This document shows, in pieces, positions 8,253 to 15,850 of a stretch of DNA of 64,000 nt. Under the pieces are notes generated by a model that had not been told where the DNA came from, did not search any database, and saw nothing but the letters and a program-made list of their open reading frames with translations. The DNA comes from Puniceicoccales bacterium Verruco_01 (GTDB lineage Bacteria > Verrucomicrobiota > Verrucomicrobiia > Opitutales > Oceanipulchritudinaceae), in the NCBI GenBank assembly GCA_001604565.1, contig LVBV01000012.1:1-64000 (forward strand). Reading direction: 5' to 3'. A program made the position numbers and the translations under genes. Each line of letters starts with the position of its first letter. Within the stretch, counting starts at the first letter, position 1.

Positions 8253-9397
8253 TGAGTCCCGACGCAGGCTTTTCGGAAAACGAATTCCTCCGCTACGACC
8301 GGCAGATGATCCTGCCGGGATTCGGCACGCAGGCGCAGGCGCGGCTGAGGAAGGGACGCGTCCTTGTGATCGGCATGGGCGGACTCGGCAGCCCTGCGTC
8401 CCTGTATCTGGCTGCGGCGGGCGTCGGGACGATCGGCATTGCCGACCACGACAAGGTGGATCTCTCGAACCTCCACCGCCAGATTCTGTACGATACCCAC
8501 TCGGTTGGAACCGCCAAGGTGGAGAGCGCTGCGAAGAGGCTCGCCGCGCTAAACCCCGAGTGCCGCATCGTGACCCATGCGGAGGGCGTCCACGCTCAGG
8601 ACTTGCCCGGGCTCTTTGCGGAGTACGACGTGATTGTGGACTGTACCGACAACTTCCCCACGCGTTATATGGTGAGCGACGCAGCAGTCCTTGCAAAAAA
8701 GCCGCTCGTATACGGCAGCATCTTTCAGTACGAGGGGCAGGCGAGTTTCTTTTATCCGAAGGACGACGCACCGTGTTACCGCTGTCTTTTCCCCGAGATG
8801 CCGGACCCTTCTGCGGTGCCGAACTGCGCGCAAGCGGGTGTCCTCGGGGCGCTTTGCGGGATGATCGGCAGCATTCAGGCGATGGAGGCACTCAAATTCA
8901 TTGCCGGAGTGGGGGAGACCCTCGCCGGACGGCTCCTCGTCGTCGATGCCGCCACGATGCGGGTGCGCCCCCTCGCGATCAAACGCGATCCCCACTGCCC
9001 GGCGTGCTCGGCAAAGGCTCGCATCCGCGCGATCGACCCGAAGGAATACGAATGGAACTGCGAAGTTCCAACCGTGATGCTCCCCTCTGAAATCACCGCC
9101 GCGGAACTCGCCGCCGTCCTCAAGAAACCCGGTGCTCCATTCCTTCTCGACGTTCGTGACGAAGACGAATGCGCCGTCGGCATGCTGCCGGGCGCCGTCA
9201 ACATCCCGCTGCCCGAGCTTGGAATGCGCTGGAACGAGCTGCCGAAGGACCGGGCCATCGTCGCCTGCTGCCTTTCCGGCGCGCGCTCGGCCCGTGCCTG
9301 CGGTTTTCTCTCCGCCAAGGGCGTCAGGGCCGTCAGCAACCTCAAGGGCGGCGTGAAGGCGTGGGCAAGGGCGGTCGATCCCTCCTTCCGTTTCTAG
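8252..9397 (+). CDS. MoeB/ThiF-type adenylyltransferase fused to a rhodanese domain
   Basis: A 381-residue E1-like enzyme. The N-terminal domain has the nucleotide motif VIGMGGLGSPASLYLAAAGVG, the HRQILY Arg, the DCTDNF Asp, and the zinc pairs CYRC and CPAC. The C-terminal rhodanese domain (about residues 285-381) carries the active-site loop VACCLSGARS. Proteins of this layout (MoeZ, Uba4, MOCS3) adenylate and then sulfurate small ubiquitin-like carriers such as MoaD or ThiS for molybdopterin, thiamine or tRNA thiolation. The carrier is not encoded nearby, so the pathway is not decided. Overlaps the deaminase stop by one base. Confidence 0.92.
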   Translation: MSPDAGFSENEFLRYDRQMILPGFGTQAQARLRKGRVLVIGMGGLGSPASLYLAAAGVGTIGIADHDKVDLSNLHRQILYDTHSVGTAKVESAAKRLAALNPECRIVTHAEGVHAQDLPGLFAEYDVIVDCTDNFPTRYMVSDAAVLAKKPLVYGSIFQYEGQASFFYPKDDAPCYRCLFPEMPDPSAVPNCAQAGVLGALCGMIGSIQAMEALKFIAGVGETLAGRLLVVDAATMRVRPLAIKRDPHCPACSAKARIRAIDPKEYEWNCEVPTVMLPSEITAAELAAVLKKPGAPFLLDVRDEDECAVGMLPGAVNIPLPELGMRWNELPKDRAIVACCLSGARSARACGFLSAKGVRAVSNLKGGVKAWARAVDPSFRF

Positions 9398-9538
9398 GAG
9401 CTCCAGAAGGGCCGCGCGTCCATCCCCTTCCCGGATAACGGATTGTCACGGCGGGTTGAATTTCGCGCGGTCGATTTTCCGGACTTTCTTGCTTGTCAGG
9501 GAAGCGACTTTGTCCTTTCCTAGCACCTTTCCGCCATT

Positions 9539-9615
9539 GGGGGATTAGCTCAGTTGGTTAGAGCACCAGTATGACACACTGGGGGTCCGCAGTTCGAGCC
9601 TGCGATCTCCCACCA
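9539..9615 (+). tRNA. tRNA-Val (anticodon GAC)
   Basis: Folds as a complete tRNA. The acceptor GGGGGAT pairs with ATCTCCC (one G-U); the D arm is GCTC/GAGC; the anticodon stem CCAGT/ACTGG encloses the loop ATGACAC, with GAC at positions 34-36; the T arm is CGCAG-TTCGAGC-CTGCG; the discriminator is A and CCA is encoded. GAC reads the Val codons GUC and GUU. Confidence 0.96.
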
Positions 9616-10007
9616 TTTTTCAAGGCGGAACGGGGCGCAATTTCGGTGAGTCGAGCGTCCGTGCTTCCACGAGGCATTCAGCTATTTCCGCAAGGGATTG
9701 TCGCCCTCTGTTCAACGATTTTCGCCGCAAAATGTAAAAGTGTGGTAAAACTTTTCCGCTTGCCAGACTTCTCCGACCTTCCGGGAGTTCGAGCTCGGGA
9801 GCCGCGTGGCGGTGAAAAGTGTGAATAACCCCGTGTTTCTCACGAAAAGGCGTCGCTGAATGTGAACAAGTCGGTGGATAAGTGGCAGTTTTTTCGCCTT
9901 GCCTTTTCGGAGAGAGCTTATTTCGGAAATTCGGGCCCGTTTGATCCGGCTAACCGGTTCTCCTCTCGCAGCTTGTCCGAGCGACCGCGCATATCCGGCT
10001 CCGAAGG
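9616..10007. other. Gene-free stretch with DnaA-box-like motifs
   Basis: No convincing gene is seen here. The stretch is less GC-rich than its surroundings. It holds four DnaA-box-like 9-mers in the same orientation: TGTGGTAAA at 9741, TGTGAATAA at 9820, TGTGAACAA at 9861 and GGTGGATAA at 9873. Read on the minus strand, each matches TTWTNCACA with at most one mismatch. Confidence 0.35.
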
Positions 10008-10229
10008 CTATTTCCCGCCGCTTTTGCGATGGGTGCAGCGGTAGAACTGGACGAAGTAGGCTACGACACACGCAAGGACGATGCCGACGTAGATCCAGTC
10101 CGCGAGAGAGATCTTCACGGGAAGAAACGCCCCCACAATCGCAAGCGCGCAAAACACCCACACGGCAACCCGGCCCAGCTTGTCCGGCCTGTCATACCAG
10201 CGTCTGTTGTCAGGGGTGTCCGTTTTCAT
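10008..10229 (-). CDS. Small membrane protein, unknown function
   Basis: A 73-residue protein with a polar N terminus (MKTDTPDNRRWYDRPDK), two hydrophobic segments (about residues 19-37 and 43-62) and a basic tail (HRKSGGK). The two spans separated by a short loop and the positive-inside ends look like a genuine two-pass inner membrane protein. I do not recognise a family. The isolated position next to the tRNA region gives no clue to its role. Confidence 0.55.
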   Translation of the reverse strand: MKTDTPDNRRWYDRPDKLGRVAVWVFCALAIVGAFLPVKISLADWIYVGIVLACVVAYFVQFYRCTHRKSGGK

Positions 10230-10380
10230 CCGCGCACCATCTTCTAGTTTTCGGGTGTGTCATTCGCAAGGTCATTGGAAGATGTGACAGGGGAATGTGT
10301 CGTTTCGTCGGACGGGCCTGATTGTGTTTGGCCTGCGTGAAGCCTCCGTTCATGATGGCAAGAGTCGAACCGCAGCCCCC

Positions 10381-10824
10381 ATGAAAACCCTTGCGAATAT
10401 CCTTTGGCACTTTCCGTTTCTTGGCTTTCTGGATGCGCTGGTGGCGCTCTTGGTTGGGCTGCTTCTCACCGTCACGATCGTGGCGGCGCCGGTCGGCCTC
10501 GGCCTCATCCAGTACGCGCGGTTCCTGCTTGCTCCGTTTTCGCACAAGATGGTGGACAAGGCAGACATTCCCGTTCGGAGCAACCTTCTGTGGGGCACGT
10601 GGAGCCTTCTCGTCCGCATCTTTTACTTCCCGATCGGCCTCGTCGCGGCGGTGATCGTCCTCTTCAAGATCGTGGGCCTCTGCATCAGTATCATCGGCAT
10701 TCCGCTCGCCATCATCCTCGCCAAGAGCCTCGGCACGTATTTCAACCCGGTGGGCAAGGTCTGCGTGAGCGATGCCTTTGCGGACGAGATTGCCGCGCGC
10801 GCTGACCGCCGCCGCTTTGCATGA
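10381..10824 (+). CDS. YccF-like inner membrane protein
   Basis: A 147-residue membrane protein with the YccF-domain pattern (NILW...F...GLLLTVTIVAAPVGLGLIQYARFLLAPF, repeated more loosely in the second half around GLCISIIGIPLAIILAKSL). E. coli YccF is an uncharacterised inner membrane protein. The ATG at 10381 gives MKTLANILWHFPF, the usual start; the 28 codons upstream lack membrane character. It precedes the KefB-like antiporter by 57 bp and may be co-transcribed with it. Confidence 0.72.
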   Translation: MKTLANILWHFPFLGFLDALVALLVGLLLTVTIVAAPVGLGLIQYARFLLAPFSHKMVDKADIPVRSNLLWGTWSLLVRIFYFPIGLVAAVIVLFKIVGLCISIIGIPLAIILAKSLGTYFNPVGKVCVSDAFADEIAARADRRRFA

Positions 10825-10881
10825 CGCAGGTCCTGCCCCGCGCCTCTTGCCAAAACCGGCGCGCGTTGGCAATTTCGGGGC

Positions 10882-13260
10882 ATGCCCCACAGTGGAGTGA
10901 GTCTTGTGCAGGATCTCGGCATCGTCGCGGCGGGTGCGGCGGTGGCGTCGATCCTCTTCCGCTTCCTGCGGTTGCCGGTCATCTTCGGGTACCTCGCCGC
11001 GGGCCTGTTCCTCGGCGCGGACATCTTTCCGACGCCGCTTGTGAGCGACATGGACGCGATGCGGCAGGTGTCGGAACTCGGGGTCGTCTTCCTTCTCTTC
11101 TTCATGGGGCTGGAGTTCGATCTGGAGCGCCTGAAGAGCGTCCTCTGGCCCTCGTTCATGGCCGTGGCGGTGCAGACGATCGCGATGATGTTCCTCGCGA
11201 GGCTTGTCGCGCCGCTCTTCGGATGGGGGTATGTTTCGAGCCTCTTTTTCGGGAGCCTGCTCGCCATCAGCAGCTCGATGGTGACGATGCGCGTTCTCCA
11301 GGAGCAGGGGCGTTCCAAGATGCCGCACGCGCAACTCGCGGCGGGCATCATGATTCTTGAGGACATCCTCGCGGTGATCCTGCTCGTCATCCTGAGCGGC
11401 GTCTCGGTCTCCAAGGGCTTCGACTGGCCCTCGGCGTGGCTTGTCGCCTTCTTCATGGGCGTTTTTGTCGTCGCGGTGTATTACATCGGGCGCATCGCGA
11501 CCTCCCGGCTCGCGAACGTGACGCTCGGCGGCGGCTCGGTTGAGACGGTGACGATCGTGTCCGTCGGGCTTCTCCTCGGCATCGGCGCGATGGCGCTCAA
11601 ACTCCATTTTTCCGGGGCGCTCGGTGCGTTCGTCGCGGGGGCGATCCTTTCGCGGACGAAGCTCGCGGAACCAGTGCTGGCCGCCAATCGCAGCATCAAG
11701 GACCTCTTCTGCGCGATCTTCTTTGTCACCGTGGGCCTGCAGATCGACGCGGGCTCGATTGTCTCGAACATTGGATGGGTGATCTTGCTCACGGTTCTTA
11801 TGATCGCGGGGAAGCTCGCGAGCTGCTGGCTCGGGATGTTCCTTGCCGGACAGCCGCCGGAAAAGAGCTACCTCGCCTCCGCGTCCAAGGCCAACATCGG
11901 CGAATTTAGCTTCATCATCATCGCCCTCGGGAGCAGCCTGCACGTGATCGACACTCCGGGAAAAACGAGTCTTTCCGCGATCACCTTCGGCCTCGCGCTC
12001 TCCAGCATCCTTTTGACCCCGCTTGTGAGCGCCACGGCGCCTTGGCAGTTCGCATGGCTCCGCAGGAAGGCTCCGGCGCAGGCGGGCCGCTTCGCCCGTT
12101 TTTACAGGGACTACCTCGACACCGTCTTTGCGACGCTGGGCCGGAACAAACTTCTCCAGCTCATCCGACAGCCGCTCCTGCACCTGGCGGGTTACTTTTT
12201 CCTCACGAGCGGCGTCGTCCTCGGCGGCGCCTTCGTCGCCCGATGGGTGGCGCGGCTCCAGATTCACTCGCCCGTGCTTCTGGGGCTAGCCGTTTGGGTA
12301 TGCACCGCTGTCCTCACCGTGCCGCTCGTGATCGCGATGGCGCGCTACATCTCGACCATCGTGTACATGGTGACGGAGTCGGTCTTTGCCAAGGCGCGGA
12401 CGCACACGCTCATCCGGGGCAGGGTGAGCAACCTTGTGAACACCTCGGCGACGCTTCTTTTGCTGCTGCTTCTTGGCGGCTTCTTCCTTTCCGTTTCCTC
12501 GCCCTACTTGCCCAAGGGTTGGGCGCTGGCGCTCTTTCTCATTCTCGTGATCGGTGTCGGCGTCTTCTTCTGGCGCAAGATGGTGACGATCAACAGCCGC
12601 ATCGAGGCGCTCTTTCTCGACTCCTTCTCCGAGGAGGCGGCCTTGCCCGCGCGCCGCATCGGCGAGGAATATGCCGAGAGAATCCTCCGCCAGTATCCTT
12701 GGCCCGTGGCAGTGCGGGAAGTGTGCCTTGCCGCCGACAGCGCTGTCTGCGGGCGCCGCATCCGCGAACTGGACCTGCCGAGGAGGACGGGTAGCCTCAT
12801 CGTGGCGGTGGTGCGTGGCGGCGTGGAAGCCTTTGACCCATCGCCCGAGGTGCCGCTTTTCCCGGAGGACCGACTGATCCTTCTTGGCCGCGACGAGGCG
12901 AACGAATGCGCGGCAACCCTCCTTGGCGAGAAATCGGCAAACGCGGCTCCGTCCGGCGGGCCCGACGCGCTCGAAATTGGACGCGAGGTTCTCCAACACG
13001 GCAGCTCGCTCGACGGCAACACCCTCGCGGGTTCGAATCTACGCCGCCGCTTCGGCATCAGCGTCATCGGCATCCAGCGCGGGAGCGAGGCCATCGTGAA
13101 TCCCGGCGCCGACGCGATCCTCAAGGCGGGCGACATCCTCCTTTTCATCGGCTCGGGGCAGCGCAGGACGGAATTCCATACGTTTCTTTCCAGCGAGTGC
13201 GCCGTTTCGCCAAGCGATGGCGCCCCGCCGCCGCTCGAAGCGGTTCGCGACGGAATGTGA
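10882..13260 (+). CDS. KefB-type cation:proton antiporter with two RCK_C domains
   Basis: A 792-residue protein. The first half is a Na+/H+ exchanger (CPA2) fold with about 12 spans, including the FLRLPVIFGYLAAGLFLG entry helix, FFMGLEFDLERL and the KANIGEFSFII core. A second hydrophobic block (about residues 425-570) follows. The cytoplasmic C terminus has two TrkA-C-like domains (about 610-680 and 700-775), shown by RRTGSLIVAVVRGG...PLFPEDRLILLG and SGSDI-like ILKAGDILLFIGS. The Rossmann-type RCK_N domain of KefB/KefC, which binds nucleotide and glutathione, is not seen, so gating must differ. Potassium or sodium efflux against protons is inferred. Confidence 0.85.
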   Translation: MPHSGVSLVQDLGIVAAGAAVASILFRFLRLPVIFGYLAAGLFLGADIFPTPLVSDMDAMRQVSELGVVFLLFFMGLEFDLERLKSVLWPSFMAVAVQTIAMMFLARLVAPLFGWGYVSSLFFGSLLAISSSMVTMRVLQEQGRSKMPHAQLAAGIMILEDILAVILLVILSGVSVSKGFDWPSAWLVAFFMGVFVVAVYYIGRIATSRLANVTLGGGSVETVTIVSVGLLLGIGAMALKLHFSGALGAFVAGAILSRTKLAEPVLAANRSIKDLFCAIFFVTVGLQIDAGSIVSNIGWVILLTVLMIAGKLASCWLGMFLAGQPPEKSYLASASKANIGEFSFIIIALGSSLHVIDTPGKTSLSAITFGLALSSILLTPLVSATAPWQFAWLRRKAPAQAGRFARFYRDYLDTVFATLGRNKLLQLIRQPLLHLAGYFFLTSGVVLGGAFVARWVARLQIHSPVLLGLAVWVCTAVLTVPLVIAMARYISTIVYMVTESVFAKARTHTLIRGRVSNLVNTSATLLLLLLLGGFFLSVSSPYLPKGWALALFLILVIGVGVFFWRKMVTINSRIEALFLDSFSEEAALPARRIGEEYAERILRQYPWPVAVREVCLAADSAVCGRRIRELDLPRRTGSLIVAVVRGGVEAFDPSPEVPLFPEDRLILLGRDEANECAATLLGEKSANAAPSGGPDALEIGREVLQHGSSLDGNTLAGSNLRRRFGISVIGIQRGSEAIVNPGADAILKAGDILLFIGSGQRRTEFHTFLSSECAVSPSDGAPPPLEAVRDGM

Positions 13261-13323
13261 GTTACGCAGGTTGCTGTCTATCAATCACCTGCAATTTCAA
13301 TCGGGAGGCGTCAAGCGTTCGCG

Positions 13324-13352
13324 TTGACAAGGCGTAATCGGGGCGGGATGAT
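13324..13352 (+). promoter_or_regulatory. Sigma70-like promoter of the pilus operon
   Basis: TTGACA (13324-13329), a 17-bp spacer and GATGAT (13347-13352) lie 168 bp before the first gene of the pilus cluster. The -35 element is perfect and the -10 matches 4 of 6. The implied leader is about 160 nt. No other promoter as good is seen between 13261 and 13520. Confidence 0.45.
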
Positions 13353-13520
13353 GTGGAAACTCCCCGGCTCGATGTCGCCCCATCCACTCTCCACGGGGTT
13401 CTCCGATGTTTTGTGCACCAGCACGCTATGTCGCGGAATTCCGGTTTTTTGCATGTGTCCGGAGCCTGGTTCTCCGCACGCGGTGTCAGAGGTGGTTCGT
13501 TTTGCGAAAGGAGGTAATGC

Positions 13521-14750
13521 ATGAGCATTGCTTGTCCTCCTCGCGAGATTCTCGTTGTTTTTTTGTCCCCCGCACCGGTGGCTGCGGCGCTGTACCGCGT
13601 TGGCGGAAGAGGACGCGTGGTGAAGGAAAAGATCTGGAACGGCGGGCCGAGGCCACGCTGGGTGGCCGCCGCGTCGCGCAGCCGGCAAACCCTTCTGGTT
13701 GACGAAAATCTGGCGACGCTTGCCTCCCCCTCCGACGCCGGTGCGGACGCCCTGCGGCTGGAAAGACTCGGGAGCGGGATTTCCGTCAGCAGGATGAAAG
13801 GGGCGCTTGTCGCATTCCGGGCGGAGGCGGCGAAGGAGGCGCTGGATCTGGCGTGGGACGAGGGGATTTTGGCGGACTGCGTGACGAGCGGGGCGGCTGC
13901 GATCCTCTCTGAACTCCCCCCGACGGGCGACTGCGGCAGACTCCACCTGGGGCGTGGCGGCGCGATCCTCGCGGCAAGAGTGTCCGGAAAAATCACCCTG
14001 CGGCGCTTTGCCACGGAGGAGGACCTTGCGGAACTTGCGGCGTCCCTGCGAGTTCTGCCGCCGATGCGCGTACTTGTGACGGGCCGGGGGGAATCCGGAT
14101 TGCCCGAGGTGGCCCTGCCGCCGCATCTCAAGGTGGAGGAACTTGCCGGCGGACCTGACGAAAGCACCGGGGATCTTTTTGAGTCGCTCGCCAAGTCGGT
14201 CTTCGCCGGGGAGGCGCCCGCATCGTTTGCGGAGGCGGGGCGCGGTTGGCGCTGCGGGGCGCTGCGGCTGTTTCCGATTTCTATTGCGGCGCTTTTCCTG
14301 CTGTCGCTGGCGGTCCTTCCGCCCTTGTACAGCGCGAAGCTACGCCTCGAAGCCGCGGAGGCGTCCCGACGAACATCGGAAGCTGAATTGGTTCAGGGCC
14401 GGTCGCGGGCGATGGAGAACCGGGCAATTCTTGAGCGGATCGACGCCCTCGCTTCGGAAAACGCGCGCGTTGCCGCCAATGCCGCCGCCACGACGAAGGA
14501 GATTTCCCGCCTTCTCGACCTTCAGGACGCGTTGGAGAGCATCGGCAAGGTGGAGGTGACGGCTCTTTCCGTGGAAGAATCCGGACGGAAGGTGAGCCTC
14601 TCCGGCAGCGTCGCGCGCGGGACGGAGGCGCGAATCCGCAAGCTCTCCGAACGCCTCGGACGCGCGGGGCTGACACCCGCGGGAGGGGTCACCCTTCAGG
14701 CCGAGGGCGCACTCGTGCGCTTTACGATGAATCTGGAGGGACGGCCATGA
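13521..14750 (+). CDS. Pilus/type II-like assembly protein (PilM-PilN or GspL-like)
   Basis: A 409-residue protein. The first 230 residues are a divergent domain in the place where PilM/GspL proteins have an actin-like fold. One membrane span follows (about 252-272, FPISIAALFLLSLAVLPPLY), then a coiled coil (LRLEAAEASRRTSEAELVQ through about 335) and a C-terminal small alpha/beta domain like PilN. A strong Shine-Dalgarno AGGAGG sits 7 bp before ATG 13521. By order and topology it corresponds to the Amuc_1101 position in Akkermansia pilus clusters. The assignment rests on topology and neighbours; no nucleotide-binding motif is clear. It overlaps the next gene by 4 bp (ATGA). Confidence 0.62.
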   Translation: MSIACPPREILVVFLSPAPVAAALYRVGGRGRVVKEKIWNGGPRPRWVAAASRSRQTLLVDENLATLASPSDAGADALRLERLGSGISVSRMKGALVAFRAEAAKEALDLAWDEGILADCVTSGAAAILSELPPTGDCGRLHLGRGGAILAARVSGKITLRRFATEEDLAELAASLRVLPPMRVLVTGRGESGLPEVALPPHLKVEELAGGPDESTGDLFESLAKSVFAGEAPASFAEAGRGWRCGALRLFPISIAALFLLSLAVLPPLYSAKLRLEAAEASRRTSEAELVQGRSRAMENRAILERIDALASENARVAANAAATTKEISRLLDLQDALESIGKVEVTALSVEESGRKVSLSGSVARGTEARIRKLSERLGRAGLTPAGGVTLQAEGALVRFTMNLEGRP

Positions 14751-15352
14751 GGAGGCTGGACCGATCCATGACGGTGTGGGCGTTTTTTTGCGCGGCGCTC
14801 CTTTTCGCGATTGCCGGGGAGGTCGCCCTTGTCCTTGGCATGAATTCGCGCATAAAAAGTGATCTGAGAACGGCGGAGAAAAACCGGCAGGCACTTTGCG
14901 CGCTCGGTCCGGCGGCGGCTGCGAGCGAGGTTCTTCAAAACTGCGCAGGGGAATTCGAAGCCTCGCTCCCGCAGGTTGAGGAACCGGTTGCGGGCGATCC
15001 CGTCGTGAGGGCGGCGCTGGCGATGGAGCTTTCCGTGCTGCTGCGCGAAGGCGGGATGTCGCCCGCCGGAGCCGATGCGGCGGCGACGATTGCGGCGGAC
15101 TCGGGCGAACTCGCGGGACTTGTCCATGCGATCGGTGCAAGGGACGGCGTGGTGCTGGAGGATTTGCGCCCGGACCGGGAGGGGACGGTTACGAACCTGC
15201 GCCTGCGAAGCCGCATTGAGGTTCTGCCCGAGGCTCTGTCGATTCTGGCGGGACTTCGACGCGAAGGCCGGATTGTCACGCTTTCCCTTCGACCCGGCCT
15301 GACGGGTTCGGTGGAGGTGGGGGTTCTCTACGGGGCGGGGGCCGGACGATGA
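14747..15352 (+). CDS. PilO/GspM-like pilus assembly protein
   Basis: A 201-residue bitopic protein with a short basic N terminus (MRRLDRSMTV), one span (about 9-30), a helical region with coiled-coil character to about residue 70, and a small C-terminal domain around LEDLRPDREGTVTNLRLRSRIEVLPEALS that fits the ferredoxin-like fold of PilO. Start and stop overlap the flanking genes by 4 bp each, so translation is coupled. It occupies the place of Amuc_1100, the PilO-like immunomodulatory protein of Akkermansia, but is much shorter than that 317-residue protein, so it should not be called an orthologue without a structure comparison. Confidence 0.58.
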   Translation: MRRLDRSMTVWAFFCAALLFAIAGEVALVLGMNSRIKSDLRTAEKNRQALCALGPAAAASEVLQNCAGEFEASLPQVEEPVAGDPVVRAALAMELSVLLREGGMSPAGADAAATIAADSGELAGLVHAIGARDGVVLEDLRPDREGTVTNLRLRSRIEVLPEALSILAGLRREGRIVTLSLRPGLTGSVEVGVLYGAGAGR

Positions 15353-15840
15353 ACGCGCGGCTTCTTCCAGTTCTCTTTGCTGCGGCGGCTCTTGCGGCGA
15401 GCGCGCTCCTCTTTTTGCCACGAGCGGAGACGATCCTCGCTTCGCGAGGCGTTCCGGAGCCGATCCTGCCGCACCCGGCGGAGATTCCCGCACCCTGCGC
15501 GATTCCCCCAGAGATCACGATTTTTGGCAAGCCTACCCGCGTGGAACGGACGCTCGCCCTCTCAACGGACGAGGCCACAGGACGCCCCGGCGCAAAGACG
15601 ACGTATCGCCTCTGCGGTTTTGCGGGCGGCGCCGAAGGGTGGGTGGTCGCCGTGGAAGACGGTGCCGGGCGTTACCATACCCTGAAGAGCGGCGACCGCA
15701 TCGAGGGCACCGCCCTGGAATTCCGGGGCATGGAGTTTTCCTTCGCAGCCGGCCTGCCGCCGCAGAGCCGTGCGGTCTTTTTCGATCTTTCCAGCCTGAG
15801 CCGCGTGGACGTGACCGCTTCCACCGGTCCGGATAAATGA
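15349..15840 (+). CDS. PilP/GspC-like periplasmic pilus protein
   Basis: A 163-residue protein with an N-terminal signal or anchor (LLPVLFAAAALAASALLFL), a Pro-rich linker (PEPILPHPAEIPAPCAIPPE) and a compact beta-rich domain with EGWVVAVEDGAGRYHTLKSGDRIEGTALEFRGMEFSF. This pattern resembles the HR domain of PilP/GspC, which links the inner-membrane platform to the secretin. Position between the PilO-like gene (4-bp overlap) and the secretin gene (10-bp gap) supports this. Sequence similarity to known PilP is not obvious by eye. Confidence 0.58.
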   Translation: MNARLLPVLFAAAALAASALLFLPRAETILASRGVPEPILPHPAEIPAPCAIPPEITIFGKPTRVERTLALSTDEATGRPGAKTTYRLCGFAGGAEGWVVAVEDGAGRYHTLKSGDRIEGTALEFRGMEFSFAAGLPPQSRAVFFDLSSLSRVDVTASTGPDK

Positions 15841-15850
15841 GGACCCATTC

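Noticed and set aside
6918-8891. Long minus-strand open frame over fabZ, deaminase and MoeB genes
   Set aside because: Overlaps three recognisable genes and has no recognisable domain.
9785-9800. Possible tRNA-fragment attachment site (AGTTCGAGC shared with tRNA-Val)
   Set aside because: Only nine bases match and there is no integrase or foreign gene block nearby.
10210-12267. Long minus-strand open frame over the YccF and antiporter genes
   Set aside because: Composition is extreme (Arg, Glu, Asp, His) and no fold or motif is seen; the plus-strand genes explain the region.
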